A stretch of 64,000 nucleotides of DNA from assembly GCA_009760855.2 (NCBI GenBank), contig WPIO01000035.1:3921501-3985500 (forward strand), given 5' to 3'. Below, piece by piece: positions 48,263 through 61,079 of the stretch (position 1 is the first letter of the stretch; each line of letters starts with the position of its first letter). The notes beneath the pieces are model-generated. The model saw only the letters and a program-made list of their open reading frames with translations. It was not told the origin of the DNA and ran no database searches. A program made the position numbers and the translations under genes. Source of the DNA: Cristatella mucedo (lineage: Eukaryota > Bryozoa > Phylactolaemata > Cristatellidae).

Positions 48263-51200
48263 TATTTATACAAACATATTGTCTAAGCAAGTCACAAATA
48301 ATTTATTCCTATCATTTTCTGAGTAAAAAATTGCACATACGCTATGAAAAGACCCACAATCTGACATGCAACTAACGTAATAGCTGGCAATAAATTTATT
48401 TTAGATAACTAGAGGTTAACATGACTTTATTCAAGTTCGTGATCCCCTAATAAATGCACGGTCAACCAAGATCAGTTGGGCATTCAATTAGGGTTTGAAA
48501 ATATATGCAAGCACTTAGCAGCCGGATCTCTCTGGACTGTTTGATGCAAGCGATGTGAGGTACACCTTCCAGCACCTCTGCAACCTTAATGCTAGTGAGG
48601 CAGCAGAGGGCTGCTGCTAAATACGTATCCTCCTTCAGCATCTCCCCATCATGTACTAATCAGTTAACGCATTTCTATCTCTGCAAACTTTGGAATTCAG
48701 ACTTGCTTAAACATGAATGCTGAAGCTCAGCTAGGTAATTTATTTGTGACAGCATGTTCATAATTATGCCATTATTTACAAATCAGTGTTAATATGCAAT
48801 CAGTAGCTCTAAGTTCACGTAAAACTCGGTGGTTAAAGCTTTCGGTTAGATATGCCATGACTATCACATCACTGATATTATCTGCCTCCTGAGCAAGAGG
48901 CAAATCTAACTCAATAATTTGTGGTTTACTTGTAGGTCCCTTTATTCTCTGGTTTTGGCCTACCGTCAACAACTTTTAATTTGGCTTGGACATGTATATA
49001 GTATAACTGCTCTGTTATAATCTAAATCGAGCTGTATCGTTGCACTTCTAATACGTCTCATACCATTAGAGAATTGCCCCCCCCCATTGTTTATCCAATG
49101 ATGCCCAAAACTCACTGTCCTTTAAGGTCACGCAATCATATTAATCCACGACATTAAATAAAAGTAAAAATTCGCCGATTTCTCGCAAAATCTGCTCTTC
49201 CTTCGCCTATTATTTTTTTTCCATTTGTCCTAAAACTTCGCATATTAATAATAAAATCAATTGATATGATTCATTTCCAGCTTAAGTAGTCTTTCGAAAA
49301 ACATTTTGCTGGTTTTGGGCTTCATGTGAATTTTCGTTTCAACGTGAATATTAACGAACGAGTCCATTGTCATGGTTTGAGTAGTCTTTATTGCTGCGAT
49401 TAAAATAACTACGTCTATTGGCGGCTCTGCACCGAAAATTCATTTTATAGCTTCTTGAGGCCAGTTACTATAATTTTGGCGACAAGTTGGCAAGGAGAGG
49501 CACCATTGCGAGTAAATATTACAACCACACAAAGGCGGCTTCAGCGACAGCCCTTCGCTTCATGTGTTCAGACGTTTTCAAAATTTGACCTTGGCTTGAT
49601 TTGAGATGACCTATCACCTATGGATCCGTCTTAATCTCGACGATATTCTATAGCCCGAAGAGGGGAGCTAAACTATAGCCTGATCTGTGAGCACAACTCA
49701 CAGAGGAGCCTCTTAAAAATACTTTGCTTAATAAAATGCGACTGCGACTAAAAGTATTCATCTTAAAATTCCCGTCTTTTTCGCCTTATATTCAGCCGGG
49801 CAGTAAACTGAATATACGATAATCAGCACCCAGCCGTTCTCTATACGAGTACACGAATACTCGGTAACCCTTCTTACAGTAAACTAGCTACAGAAGGTTG
49901 GAGCCGGACGTCCAATTCATTTCTTCCTCGAAACACTGACTTTGTTCTCACAATGCTTGAACTTCAGTAGAATTATCACAGTTGAAGTCATGTTAACAAT
50001 TTTTTGCCAGGCGAAAAACACGTTTATCCGAATTGAAAAACTGTAATAGTTAAACTGGTCGAAACGCTAAAACCACGAAAACGACAAGGACTTTTCGCTT
50101 TATTCGCATCGTAAGCACACACCACTACAATATCACTAACATAAACATTCCTATCACCCTGTTTCTCTTTGGACATGTATCGAGTGTTGGAAAAAGTCTC
50201 ACAACTTGTACTACAAACTTCATCAGCAGTACTATTAAAGAATTGTTGAGCAGCTAGTTCTTTAATGTTACATAGCCGTAACTGTTTGCGAAGCCTTAGT
50301 CTCGAATTGGTAAATATTGTCGCGGACTGCGGAGTAAAAGAAACAATTTGTTTTTCTCATCTTCGGTCGAGTTTAACACATACCTGTACATCAATGGGCG
50401 CCAGTTCAGTTCAGGCGATCAAGAAAACAAGCAAATAAGTTATTTTGCTCAACGAGAGAGCTTAGTTTCAGCCCCTGTGCTTTACATGTGCAAAAGGACA
50501 CAAACCCAGGACCCTAGTTGTTATAGGCGAGCACCTTACAAAGAAGCCAAAACCACGGTATAAAATACATAACTCCAGCAGCCCAAAACAGTGGATGGAT
50601 TTCCCGATTTCAGCGTACAGTGCTTGAGCTAGAGCCACTCTAATGCTGCATTCGTCATCTTAACGCCCTTGACATTCCTGCTGCCATTGTCAACACGTTT
50701 AAACAGTTCCTACTTCTTAGTAAGCTCGGAATTAATAGTACCAAACTTAAGCTTGTATCAGAATATTCCAGCTCCACAAATGCGATGGCCACCCTTTTCT
50801 AAAAATGTCTGATAACTGCAACAAGAGTATTTCAAAGGTCGCTTTCCATGGCAGCCATAAAGTGCGTCTCAGCTTAACATTAAATATCCTTAATTTTGGG
50901 GCGCACAACTTTATCTGATACCTGAGGGGGGCTACATATGTCCGGTACCAACCCGATCGTAAAGCTCTCTTCAAAGTCCAAAGTACAACTAACGGAACAC
51001 AACATGAGTTAGGCTTTTCAAGATGCCTAACAATAGCTTATGACTTACCCGATTTTGCATCCTCATAACTTAAGAAGCCACCAAATACCTTGTTAGTCAT
51101 AATCCAGGTGATGAAGCGTACAGAGGTCGTGGAGCCAGAGTCAGTGTATTTGACACTTTTTTGGGAACTAATAGCAAATCTGGAATCATTGAGCTTTAAG

Positions 51201-51696
51201 TATAAGTTCATTTAGAATGATGCCGCTCCTGTGCATTTGAAATACTATCGTGTGCAGTTGCGGATCCAGGGAGTCAGACGGCAATTGTCGCTTCTTCGCA
51301 CAAAGGAGAAAATGTTTACATTCTTGACCCTAATTAGTGACTCATTTACGTGCTAGCTTCACTTATTGAGGAACAGCCGAGTTCGCGTTGAAAAACCACA
51401 ATTTTAGTACTATAATATTTTCTAAATTTCTGCCCTGGCCCCGTCTACACAAAGAACTTTTGCCGGTCTCGCCCCCTCTTAAAGTAATCTCCTTGTCCAG
51501 TCGCCGGTAACGCGCCATGTTTTAGCCATAGGCACAGGTTTAGTTATCCGGAAAGAAAAATGTTTTAGCATCTTAGGCTGCTGAAAATTGACTCTCATTT
51601 GTCAAATTAATAAAAAATTGAGATGGATCTCGCCGAAATATGTTTAGCGTTTAGTTTTTCTCTATTAAAGGAAAAGTCTTTTGTAAGTTGACTTAC
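48263..51696. other. Largely unique DNA, no gene assigned
   Basis: AT-rich. A short LINE A-like piece (ggtccctttattctctgg) is at 48935-48960 and a C9 run at about 49077-49085. The frames 50348-50563 (+) and 50747-50974 (-) carry no recognised domain. Confidence 0.4.
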
Positions 51697-51842
51697 GAAC
51701 GATGGCAACATTGCATGAGCCACCTGTTTAGTTGGCTGATCACCATTCTTCTGTTCTAAATACACATTATATTCAACCATTAGGTTGGACACCCTCGTAA
51801 GCATCGTTTGAAGATCCCTGGTACGTGCAAAACGCTTGAAGA
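51697..51842 (-). CDS. Candidate internal exon, unknown protein
   Basis: The minus-strand frame reads FKRFARTRDLQTMLTRVSNL, then MVEYNVYLEQKNGDQPTKQ and VAHAMLPSF, and runs into a consensus GTAAGT donor (51691-51696). A possible acceptor, cctttgtgaag, lies just above 51842. A stronger one, tttcttttgcag, is further upstream but in a different frame. The helical, low-complexity-free sequence and exact donor favour a real exon. I do not recognise the family. No neighbouring exon was identified. Confidence 0.4.
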
Positions 51843-52155
51843 CTTCACAAAGGCCCAGAAAGAAATATCATCCTTCGTTCTTATTATTTTAAGCCGCATA
51901 GCCTGCAAAAGAAATTTGCGTAAATTTAATGCCTAACGACAGCCGTTCACCAATTACAGAGTTTCTTGTAATCAGTTCAATCGAGATTTAAAACAGCGAT
52001 ATATAAATGCTTACCCGGTGGAGAAGAATAGGCTATGAGACAGTCGACTTCCTTGTGAAGCAGTCGAGGTACCTAATCGCCGCAGCCGACACAGTATTTG
52101 CATTACCTATTCGCTTTGTCGAGGGCCCAAATAAAGGTTAATTCCTTCGGCGGGT

Positions 52156-52422
52156 GTGGCGCGCAAGCAAAGCACACCTGACGACCTGTGTCTCAGACAA
52201 TCGTCTAGGGAGCCGAATAATAATAAGAAAAGGTCTTTTTGGATAGCCCTAAGAGAAATAAATCGCTATCCGGACTCTTTAAAACTCGCTGCAAGAGCAG
52301 CAAAAACCAACGATAAAGGTATACATGCTCTCAGGCTGAGACGAATAACCAAAAACACACAACTATCGAGCTTCGACCAGCTTACAATTGTACGCATTAA
52401 GGCGCTCAGCGCCGCTGGTTAG
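52156..52422 (+). CDS. Hypothetical reading frame, unknown
   Basis: About 88 codons, basic, no ATG at its head (GTG at 52156), reading SFWIALREINRYPDSLKLAA and similar helical sequence before a TAG. It could be an exon of an unrecognised gene or a decayed transposon protein. Weakly supported by composition only. Confidence 0.2.
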   Translation: MARKQSTPDDLCLRQSSREPNNNKKRSFWIALREINRYPDSLKLAARAAKTNDKGIHALRLRRITKNTQLSSFDQLTIVRIKALSAAG

Positions 52423-52559
52423 TAGGATTTCTAGTTACTAGCTTGCACTGAAACGTGAGCACTTAGACGGGCAAAGGCCGCAGTCATGTAAGAGTGTTAA
52501 AGGGTCAACCATTCGCCACCAGCCCACCCACTCACTTTTTAAAAACCCTTTCACCAAAC

Positions 52560-53090
52560 CCAGCAGGGGGGAGATCGCGTGCGCGTTCGCTCGCTCGCCT
52601 CGGCTTGCCGGCGGTCCAGACCATCCAGCGTCGCACCGAACGTTCCACCCGCGCGATGGAGAAACACGACGCGCATGGGCTGCAGACCGGAATGGCTGCG
52701 GTAGGCATTGCGCGGCTGCGGGCTGCTGCCCAGGTGGCGACTGGGTGGTCCGGCCCGCGCCCGCGCCAGCCAGAGTAACGAGGTCGCCCTATTATTGGGC
52801 TGAGCGGACGTCGCGCCGAACTGCGCGTACGGTCGCCGACGCCGTAGCGTCAGCCATTAGGGCTACTGTCGACCGGTGGCTCTAGCGTGCGGGCTGGACT
52901 AGGGAGCATATCCGCGCTCTCCAAAACCAGACCGTAGGTGGCGCCCCATTGCAAGCGAGCGGTGCCGATATATAGTACGCGCGAAGCTAGGCATGACGGT
53001 GAATCGGCGGGCTGATCGGCTGAAGCGCAGCGGCCAAACGCCGCCAGCACTAGCCGCTGCCGCTGCTCGTCGCTTCCATATCCACTAAAC
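52560..53090. promoter_or_regulatory. CpG-rich island
   Basis: GC and CpG density rise sharply (cgcgtgcgcgttcgctcgct and many more CG steps) compared with CpG-poor flanks. This is a typical mark of an unmethylated promoter. The plus frame 52494-52778 and minus frame 52850-53122 lie across it, but neither is recognisable. Confidence 0.45.
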
Positions 53091-53097
53091 AAATCAA

Positions 53098-53158
53098 GAT
53101 ATATATATATATATATATTCACTAATTAAAGCAAGATATATATATATACATATATATA
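53098..53158. repeat. Paired (AT)n microsatellites with repeated flank
   Basis: Two AT/TA runs, each followed by a copy of cactaattaaagcaaga (53120 and 53160 regions). A 50-60 base tandem duplication includes the microsatellite. Confidence 0.85.
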
Positions 53159-53309
53159 TCCACTAATTAAAGCAAGAAAGTCCCATCCTTCCCTTCGGCA
53201 CGCGGCAAGATGGCGAAATTCCGTCAAGCGGCCAGACGCCGTAGCATTGTCTTCCTTGACGGAACTACTAGGACTCATCAAAGCCAGTCCACAGGGAGTG
53301 AGTTGCTCG

Positions 53310-53402
53310 TACACACACGCACATACGCACACACGCACACAGCTGCGCACACACGCGCGTGCGCACACGCATGCACATGCACACACACACACACACATAC
53401 AT
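53310..53402. repeat. Imperfect (CA)n microsatellite with CG steps
   Basis: CA/CG alternating tract with ATGCAC interruptions, then a short TATATG run. Confidence 0.95.
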
Positions 53403-53417
53403 ATATGTATATAATTC

Positions 53418-53568
53418 AATTGCATTGTGCCCTGAGAGAAGTCTCCAGGCGCTTTACATATTCGCAGATCTCCAGCCCATGACAACAACAATAAGAACAA
53501 TAATAATATACTTGATAAAGCGCCCTTAGGGAACTCAATCTCTTTCTTGGTGCTTTACATTTGCTGTC
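53418..53568 (-). mobile_element. Two LINE family A terminal fragments, antisense
   Basis: First fragment 53418-53470 (attgtgccctgagaga, then caggcgctttacat). Second fragment 53500-53568 (ataatatacttgataaagcg, then ctcaatctctttcttggtgc), ending tttgctg. Both are limited to the terminal hairpin region. Confidence 0.75.
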
Positions 53569-53574
53569 TTTATT

Positions 53575-53859
53575 GGCAAACAACTTACCGTTGACCAAAC
53601 CGAGGTGACTTATGTAGTGCACCGGCTGGAGCTTATGTTTCGCGATCGCGTGGTATCCGAAAATCACCTTGATCCATGCGATCAAGGATAAATGATCTGA
53701 CCAAGCATCGCAAAACCGTCGAACGCCCGTGAAGCTATGGCTACACGGCCGATTACCGCGAAACCGATTCCAACCGATTTCTTTAGCTACGTCAGCTAAA
53801 ACAGTGGGCACGACAATGTCAGAGTCAGGATTTTTATTTAGGGAGGCAAGACCTGCCAA
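53575..53859 (-). CDS. Hypothetical reading frame, unknown
   Basis: Minus-strand frame starting at an ATG (53857-53859): MAGLASLNKNPDSDIVVPTV, then DVAKEIGWNRFRGNRP, WSDHLSLIAWIKVIFGYHA and similar. Below about 53570 it runs into LINE terminus and is no longer meaningful. The tract at 53740-53790 (ctacacggccgattaccgcg) resembles DNA-transposon terminal sequence in style, so an unrecognised transposon is one option. Confidence 0.2.
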
Positions 53860-54086
53860 AGTTGTATGTAGGTGGCAAGACCTGCAACATTTTTATGTAG
53901 GTGGGACTAGACGTGAAACTAATGAAACATAATTGCGAAAAATTACAGCGTCTATTCGTCAAGAACTTGGCAGTTGCTCATCGAGTGGAGTTAAGATGTA
54001 ATTTATCCGCTGGTGACTGTCGGTGGGCAGGGGAATAGGGACGGCCCAGGTCGCCACCTCGCTGTAGGGTGGGGTGGGGAAGTCAA

Positions 54087-54101
54087 TGCCCCCCCCCCCC
54101 C
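54087..54101. repeat. Poly-C tract
   Basis: About 13-14 consecutive C (G on the other strand), a possible length-unstable site. Confidence 0.9.
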
Positions 54102-54424
54102 GTTCCCTCTGGCTCAGCCCCTGAAACAGATTGTGGCGCACACTGCCGAGAGTTAAGTGCTGCGTAGACGCGTCACGGATTAATGGTAAAGAGTTGGCAC
54201 AGCTCCAGCTAGACCAGGGCTTCAAGTCGTGCAGCTGCAGAGAGGTCTCTATTGGCTTCTGCAAGCTGGGAGATAGCTCTGGTTTAACACATGGCAAGGG
54301 GTTAAAGTTCCATCAATGTACCTTTCTCGGAAATATGATGAACAAGAGTGCATATCTAATGATCGGATACATTCTAAATGCATTTTAAATTACGAATACG
54401 GAGAAATGAATAGGAAGGGCGAGA

Positions 54425-54630
<206 letters not shown>

Positions 54631-54639
54631 ACACCGAAA

Positions 54640-55229
54640 AAAACGATGGCGATCTCGCCAGCCGAGTATGCTTAGCTTAATGGCGTCGAGAGGGCTTCTG
54701 AAAGTCTATCAATCGCAGGTAGGCCACAAGAACCTAGATCAATGCCATTATCTCACCTCGTTATATCTGGCCATATATCGTCGACGTCACACAATATTAT
54801 TCTAAGAGGCTACTCCGCGGAGATAAGGTAAGTAAGGAGAGCTAGAAGTCCGTTAACGGGGTAAACTCCGAAATAAGTGGGGTAGGTCCACAAAAAATGG
54901 TCAATTTTTCGAAATTCGCGTATTAAAGATAAACTAGTTTTAAATGCAAGCTCCAATTTTGGTGGTTGTAAGATGACTGGAACATGGTCAATTAAATTAT
55001 TTTGTAAGACCTATTTAAAAAGGAAGTCGTCCATCAAGCTCAACAAAATAATTTTCTTTGACAAATAACTGAGCCGGAACTGCGGTTTTCTGGTGAACTC
55101 TGCGAATATAAGCTACTCAGCCCTAAACGGACCCTCAAAAAATAACTGTTGAGAATTTTAAAACGTAAACAATTTCCCGGAAATGACACGCCCCTCGAGA
55201 TCACACGTCTGACTGGTAGTATAACAAGA
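54640..55229. other. No gene seen
   Basis: Unassigned AT-rich DNA leading into the promoter-like region. Confidence 0.4.
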
Positions 55230-55625
55230 TCATAAAAGAGTAAACCCCCTATCGGCAGGGTGCCTTGTCCCGCCTCTGCTTCCCAGCCCCGCCCATAGCA
55301 ACCGGCGGTAAACGGCATTCCAAGGCCCACTCTTTATTTACTTGGCAGAAACCTGTTTACATTGGTATGTTTACATCGGATCACAAACCGGAAGTGACTG
55401 TCATTCGGCCAGTAGACGAACATTAGGGATAATGTATTGAGAATTTGCCGCTGCCGGGGCCGCAGTAACTAAGGAGTCCATTATCACGGCCCTGCATGCA
55501 TCCTGGGACAGCTGACCCAGTTCCTGTAGCCGCCATAACGTACGAGGCGACGGCCGCGAGTGTTCTTTTGTTCGGCGGCCGGTCAGCATGGTGACTAGGA
55601 TGGAACTAGCGCGTCGTTTTCTGGA
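55230..55625. promoter_or_regulatory. Promoter-like region with ETS, GC-box, RFX-half and forkhead-type motifs
   Basis: Within 120 bases lie ccccgccc (55287-55294), catagcaacc (55294-55303, RFX half-site-like), two tgtttac cores (55354-55360 and 55368-55374) and ccggaagtgac (55388-55398, a full ETS/GABPA-type site). CpG density is raised from 55440 to 55610. ETS sites in CpG-rich DNA are typical of housekeeping promoters in animals. Motif matches are direct. Promoter function is inference. Confidence 0.45.
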
Positions 55626-55631
55626 AGTCAA
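55401..55631 (-). CDS. Candidate first coding exon from the promoter-like region
   Basis: Minus-strand ATG frame: MTSRKRRASSILVTMLTGRR, then RTLWRLQELGQLSQDACRAV and an alanine-rich end before a stop at about 55401. It lies over the CpG-rich part. No family recognised. Could equally be a non-coding leader. Confidence 0.2.
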   Translation of the reverse strand: MTSRKRRASSILVTMLTGRRTKEHSRPSPRTLWRLQELGQLSQDACRAVIMDSLVTAAPAAANSQYIIPNVRLLAE

Positions 55632-55639
55632 TCTGAAAA

Positions 55640-56800
55640 TGTTGATTCATTTCTATTCAAGGAAATTTAGATGATATCAAGTTCTCATTTATGTCGTTAC
55701 TAGTTAGATATTTGTATTGGCGAATGCCGGTGAGCCGCCCGGCTGTAGCCTGGATTGCCTGCATGAGGTATGAGACCTATCGCGGATATGATCTGCTTAG
55801 GCTGTATAAGGATCTTGTTAGGTTGACCTATTCCTAAGATCCATATTTATCTATTTATTGATTTGTTCCTGCGATGATAGCGTCTCCTAGTGCTGCTTCT
55901 TGGTTATAGCTTGGAGTTCTCAAGTTAATCTGCAAACGACAGTCCAATGCCTGCTGTCATTTATGTCATATCTCCTAAAATAATGATCCGATAACCTTAA
56001 ACTTTGGAATATATGATTGATTGTAGTTACATAATCATTCCAGCCTGCTCGCATGCATATTGGACCTCAGTAGATAGACTTGTTTTGGTCAAAACTGGCA
56101 GTGTTTGTCGTGCTAAGCCTTTGTCATCCTTTCACTCACATGGCTTAAAAATGTCGCAGGTAGGCTACTTGTGATCCAATCAACGTGAAGTTCGAAATAC
56201 ATGCTCCTAAGTATGTGTTTCGATGTTGTATGGCGACAAATATAGTAACACTTGTTATTCCATGTCACCTACATGCTTTGGCACCTTAAGTTGGCTTCTC
56301 TGAGTTCTGTCACAGCAGTAGTACATGATACCTGGCTAATTGTACAACTTGGTTGATACTGGGCCGATCTGTATGAAACTTGGAATATAGGTGGAGCTCA
56401 CCTGTCTCGACACTCTCCCCTGTGCATCTATGCATGATGGGTGTGTATGCATATAATGTGCCTGTGACAGAGTACGTGGGCTGTGTTCGTGATGACAATC
56501 AACAGTTTAAGATGTCAAATTAAAAAAAAAAAATTGTGGGTGGAGTCTCCAGTCGAGTGTCTTGCATTTTTTGAGCTGTTTGCCATATGTCTATAATGAC
56601 GTTTTAATCATCGAACAAATTTGGAGCTGCCTTTTACCAGCAGTGCTATACGTGACTTTGGACTTTTAAAGGTCATAAGAAGGTAAAAACAGCAGCTAAT
56701 ATACATCAAATGATAGCTAATGCTACCAGTGTTCTTCGTGCCAATTTTCATGCCAATCAGTTTACAGTCTTCGTACAATATTTTCGCAAATATTTCCACC
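55640..56800. other. No gene seen
   Basis: Unassigned AT-rich DNA with an A11 run near 56522. Confidence 0.4.
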
Positions 56801-56801
56801 C

Positions 56802-57790
56802 ATGGATGGCAGCAAATTTTCTAAAACTTAACAATGATAAAACTAACTTACTAGTTATGGGCAAACCCAGTGTGATCCAGAGATGGGAAAGGCTGACTCT
56901 CAAAATTGGCTCTGCCAGCATATCTCCAGTTGAATCAGCTCGAAATCTAGGTGTCATATTCCAAAGGAACCTCTCTTTAGACGACCATATCAGCTCCACA
57001 GTCAAATCCGCCTATTTTCAGCTCCATAACATTGCTAAAATTAAGGCTTGTTTAGATAATGATACCACATCTCAGTTGGTCCATGCATTCGTGACACCCC
57101 GTCCCGACTTCTGCAACTCACTGCTTACTGGCCTACCAGCATGTGCCATCAGGCGATTGCAGCTGGTGCAAAATTCAGCAGCTAGGCTTCTCTGTCGTGT
57201 GCGTCGCAGTTGCCACATTACTCCACGTCTCGCCGACCTGCACTGGCTACCAGTCAAGCAACAGAGTGACTTCAAAGTTTTGTCGCTCACTGTTAGGCCC
57301 CTTCATTCTATGGCTCCAGCCTATCTCTTAGATATACTACCCCATCAGGCCAAGCATCGTACCACCTGCTTTTCGGAATCCAACAGTATAGAAATACCTC
57401 ATACAAACCTTAAATCCTTTGGAGACCGTGCATCTAGTTCATATTCTACCTAAGCCTGGAAATCCCTCCCGACCTGCTTAAGAACATCCCGTGACCTGAC
57501 CACATTTAAAAGGAACCTAAAAACACACCTATTTAGGACAGCATTTAGTGGGTCCCTGTAATTCGTCCTTGATGTGCTTATGCATGCTGACACTGTGCAT
57601 GCTGCCACTAACCACATTTGCATGCTGACCCTGTGCATGTCACCCCTAACCGTATTATTCATTTCGTTTGTTTTTCAAGCATGATTTTACTTACCATTCA
57701 ATTGCATTTCACTTTACAGCTAATGTAAAGCGCCTAGAGAGAGATCTAGTTCTCTGAGGGCACTTTATGAAGTGAATTATTATTGTTATT
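56802..57790 (+). mobile_element. LINE family A, 5'-truncated
   Basis: Starts at the W-M-A-A-N-F-L-K-L-N segment after YADD. The frame 56710-57453 is open from unrelated upstream DNA through NLGVIFQRNLSLDDHISS and LADLHWLPVKQ until a TAA at 57451-57453, where other copies read on. The 3' UTR follows, with an ATT tail at 57776-57790. The 25 or so codons before 56802 are host DNA read by chance, not a fusion gene. Confidence 0.9.
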
Positions 57791-58667
57791 GCCCGAGAAT
57801 CGATTTTTGAGCATTAGGGCTATGCTTGCCAAAAGTAATTACGTGGGCCAATGAAATGCCCAATGAGTGGCTGTGCACTGCATGAGTACTTTCTTCAGCC
57901 TTCGCAACCTATAATTCTTCGCCTCAGTCGCTCTTCGAAGATTGCTAAGCGGCTGCTGTTTCTAGTCACTATGATTGCCTGTTGGAGGGTTTAGATATGA
58001 GACGCCGAGTGCTGATATTGTAGCCGGCAGACCGGCAGCCTGACGCTTGACTGCTTGCTAGGCCCAGGTGTCTAGCCACACAGTGGAAGAGCTAGTGCCC
58101 GAAAAATTCAGAGAAGCGAAAGATCGATTGGTGATTGGCAATAGTAAACGCGAGGCCTATGTGTCCCTATCGATCTCAATCGGCCATTGCCGGACTTGTG
58201 CAGTTATCACTTAATTTCGCTCTTCGTCACGGTCGCAGGTTGAGTTCTGTGAAGCTGCCGCTCTGTCGCTCTCTGTTTATAGCGAAGGCTCAGCTACCAT
58301 TCTGTGCGAGGGAGCAGTATAGAAAAAACAGACGTTATATCAATCCTGTAAGCAAGCAGTTCCTGGGATGAAGCTGCCAGCAGCATGTGCTCGATCCAAC
58401 AAAATTCGGCTCAACCTTCCTAGCTTTCCCGAGTTTCTCGTAAACCACTCGGCTGCTCACACTCTGCCCCGACTCAAAGCCACCATTCGCTGAAGACAGG
58501 CATGTCAGCGAATTTCACGTCGCAACAGCAATCGGCGCGACCATTTGTCTCTCTGGGAACTCGGCTGACATAGGCTCGTTCTGGTAGTCTGCTTTTCGGC
58601 TCCGAGCTATTCGAAATCGCCTCTGGTGATCTAGGGACGGGTTGGTTTATTGTTGAAGCAATCGCAC
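57791..58667. other. No gene seen
   Basis: Unassigned, mixed composition. The frame 58135-58371 (+) has no recognised domain. Confidence 0.4.
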
Positions 58668-59029
58668 CACTGCCTACAGAATGAGCTGATCGTCAAACGA
58701 GCATTTAGGCGAGAGCTAGGACATTCTGCTACCAGGAAAGCAGCTTTAAGCCATGCAGCTCATGATGAACGTGATTCGACCCGAAATAGCGAAGGGGCGT
58801 GCCTTATCGCCTGGAGATTCTGCTTTGGCCCGGCATGGGATGCTTGGCACCGACAACTACAGATACAGGAAGACTGCCTCATTCAGCCAGCAGCAGCTTG
58901 TGCTGTGATGGACTCAGCTAGTGACGTCTTGACCTCGAGATATAGCCCTTGCTCTTTGCTGAACCCGATGGCAAATGCATCGGCTAAAGCGTCGATAATT
59001 AGTCGGACGTCAGCTGAAACCAGATTAAC

Positions 59030-59265
59030 ATTGCCGACGCGAAAAATTTAGACGCCCAAAAGTTTTTCGGCTGGGCCACAGACGGCAATAATATGGAGTC
59101 TGGTCACTCTGATACGAGTTTGATTTCTTCGAGTGACGGCGTTTTCCCGTGTTTGACGGCATTCTATAGAAACGTGATGCCAGCCGGTGCAATGCTCTAC
59201 AATAAGCTGTTAGCCATGCCACGGCTATTAGTCTGCCGGTCAGTCGACTTTCCCTTGTTCGGCTA
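59030..59265 (+). CDS. Unknown conserved reading frame, duplicated (copy 2, uninterrupted)
   Basis: Same frame as 22787-22975, here without the LINE. It runs on past the insertion point: AGAMLYNKLLAMPRLLVCRS, then a short end and TAA at about 59263-59265. Some codon changes alter residues (for example Cys to Ser), but no stop or indel occurs in the shared 190 bases. Function unknown. Confidence 0.3.
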
Positions 59266-61079
59266 AACAAAATAATGTCTGCTTGAGCTTATTATTCAGA
59301 ATCATAAGCATTTTGACGGGCTTTGCAAACGTTACATTCCCCCAGTCCCACCAAAAGGTATTATGGGCTGAGTCCGTTATATTAGGATCTTTTTCCGAAT
59401 GTCTGACGTCTTTTTGAGAAGAACGCCAAAAGCAAAAATTGTGTCAACAAGTAATAGAATTAAAGCCCAAAAAATATACTTGGACGTGATTCAACCAACC
59501 TTTTCTCAAACCATATATCTCCGAGCTATTAAATAGCATTGAGTCCGGTCAGCATGTGGATGCCGGGCTTTCCCGAACGATGTCTTCTAGGTCCTCCTTC
59601 GATCATGTTTCTGTCCTGCCTCGGTATTTCTTTTCTTAGGAAGTTAACTCAGTCAGCTTGCCTTTCTTCCTGGTTTCTTTTAGCGTCCTACAAGTTCCTT
59701 CTACAAGTCGGTCCTTGGAAAGGCTTATTCACCGTTAGCCGGCGGTGCCAGCTCCACAGTCTACCCAACACTGATCGCTGTGATTGACAGTCCTCTCAAT
59801 GCAAAGTCTTTTATTCTGCCATAACAGCTGCTTTTTTAAGCAAGCGCAATGAGTTTCAGCTTTACCCCTACGTCTGGCTTGCTTGACATCTAATCAATTT
59901 ATGCTAATCAATTTAAACTTACCTGTGACTGCCTTGAACGCCGGACACCTCAAGGTCTGGTTGTCATAGCTAGAGCCTGTGCTGTGCCATAAATAGACAC
60001 TCTAAACTCGATCGATGAATTCTCAGGACAACCCTTCGGCCGTCTCAATCAAAGTTGAAAAAGGAGGCACGTCCTTGATGACGAAAACGATTGCATGTTT
60101 GCTCTAGCCTATGTGGTGCTTCTGTAAGTCTTCAGCAAGGCACTGAGAATCTGTCTTTAATGTGTCTGAGACCGGAATGGAGCCTCGATGGGGCTCCGTT
60201 AGAAATGCTGGCTGCAGCGGTTACTTAACTTCCTTCGGTGCTACCTCTACTAACGTAACGGTTCCAGCCCTTGTTCCTTCCAGCTGGTTGGTTACTGATG
60301 CTGATGGAGCTGGCCCCTCAGACAGCAGCATACCATACAAGCCGATAAGCATAGGTGTAAGAATAGAGCGCGATGAGTAAAGAGAACAATTAAACCTTAA
60401 ATAACTGGTACGTACCGTTAGAGTAGCAGTATTTTAGGGCAGTATATTCGACAGCCCTTAGTGGGCTGCCGCTCAGCACAAAGCCGGGAATAGGCTACGG
60501 CTTATTCATGCAAAACCCCACATACAACGATTCACCCAAACGCCGGAAAGGTTTGGATAATATCTAAACCAGCATGAACCACATAAAATTACACAATCGG
60601 TTCCTCTTTTCGTAAATCCGGAACTGCTAATAATATTTTACCTTTGTCATAAAGATAAACTTTACATATCAAGTTTCAGTATTCCCGAGAGAAACAATTA
60701 AAACCAAGCCCGACGAAAAGAAGCCGACAGTATGAACACGGCTTAAATATTTTTCTAGGAAGATTTTTAAGCCCGAGGCACAGTCTTTGTTTAATGTGCT
60801 AGCAAAATTTTGACGAACTTACTGACTAGGGATGTCCATTCTGGCACAGTTAATCAGGCATGGTTGTAGGAGCAGCCTGGAGAGCTGGCATTTATGAAAT
60901 CCAGTGCTAGCACCAAGCAGATGATTAATTCAATGAAGATTATCTCAAGCACATTCACAGATTGAACTGGAATATAAACCAATTAATCTGCAAGTCTTCG
61001 GCTATTGGTCGTGTTATTCCTGGGTTTATTGATGTAGCTTCCAAATCAACAAACTCGCTGAGTAGCTCGGATCCCATAC

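Noticed and set aside
56710-57453. Possible fusion of a host exon to LINE RT
   Set aside because: The upstream codons are host DNA that happens to be open. The LINE starts at about 56802 with no splice or start signal to suggest use.
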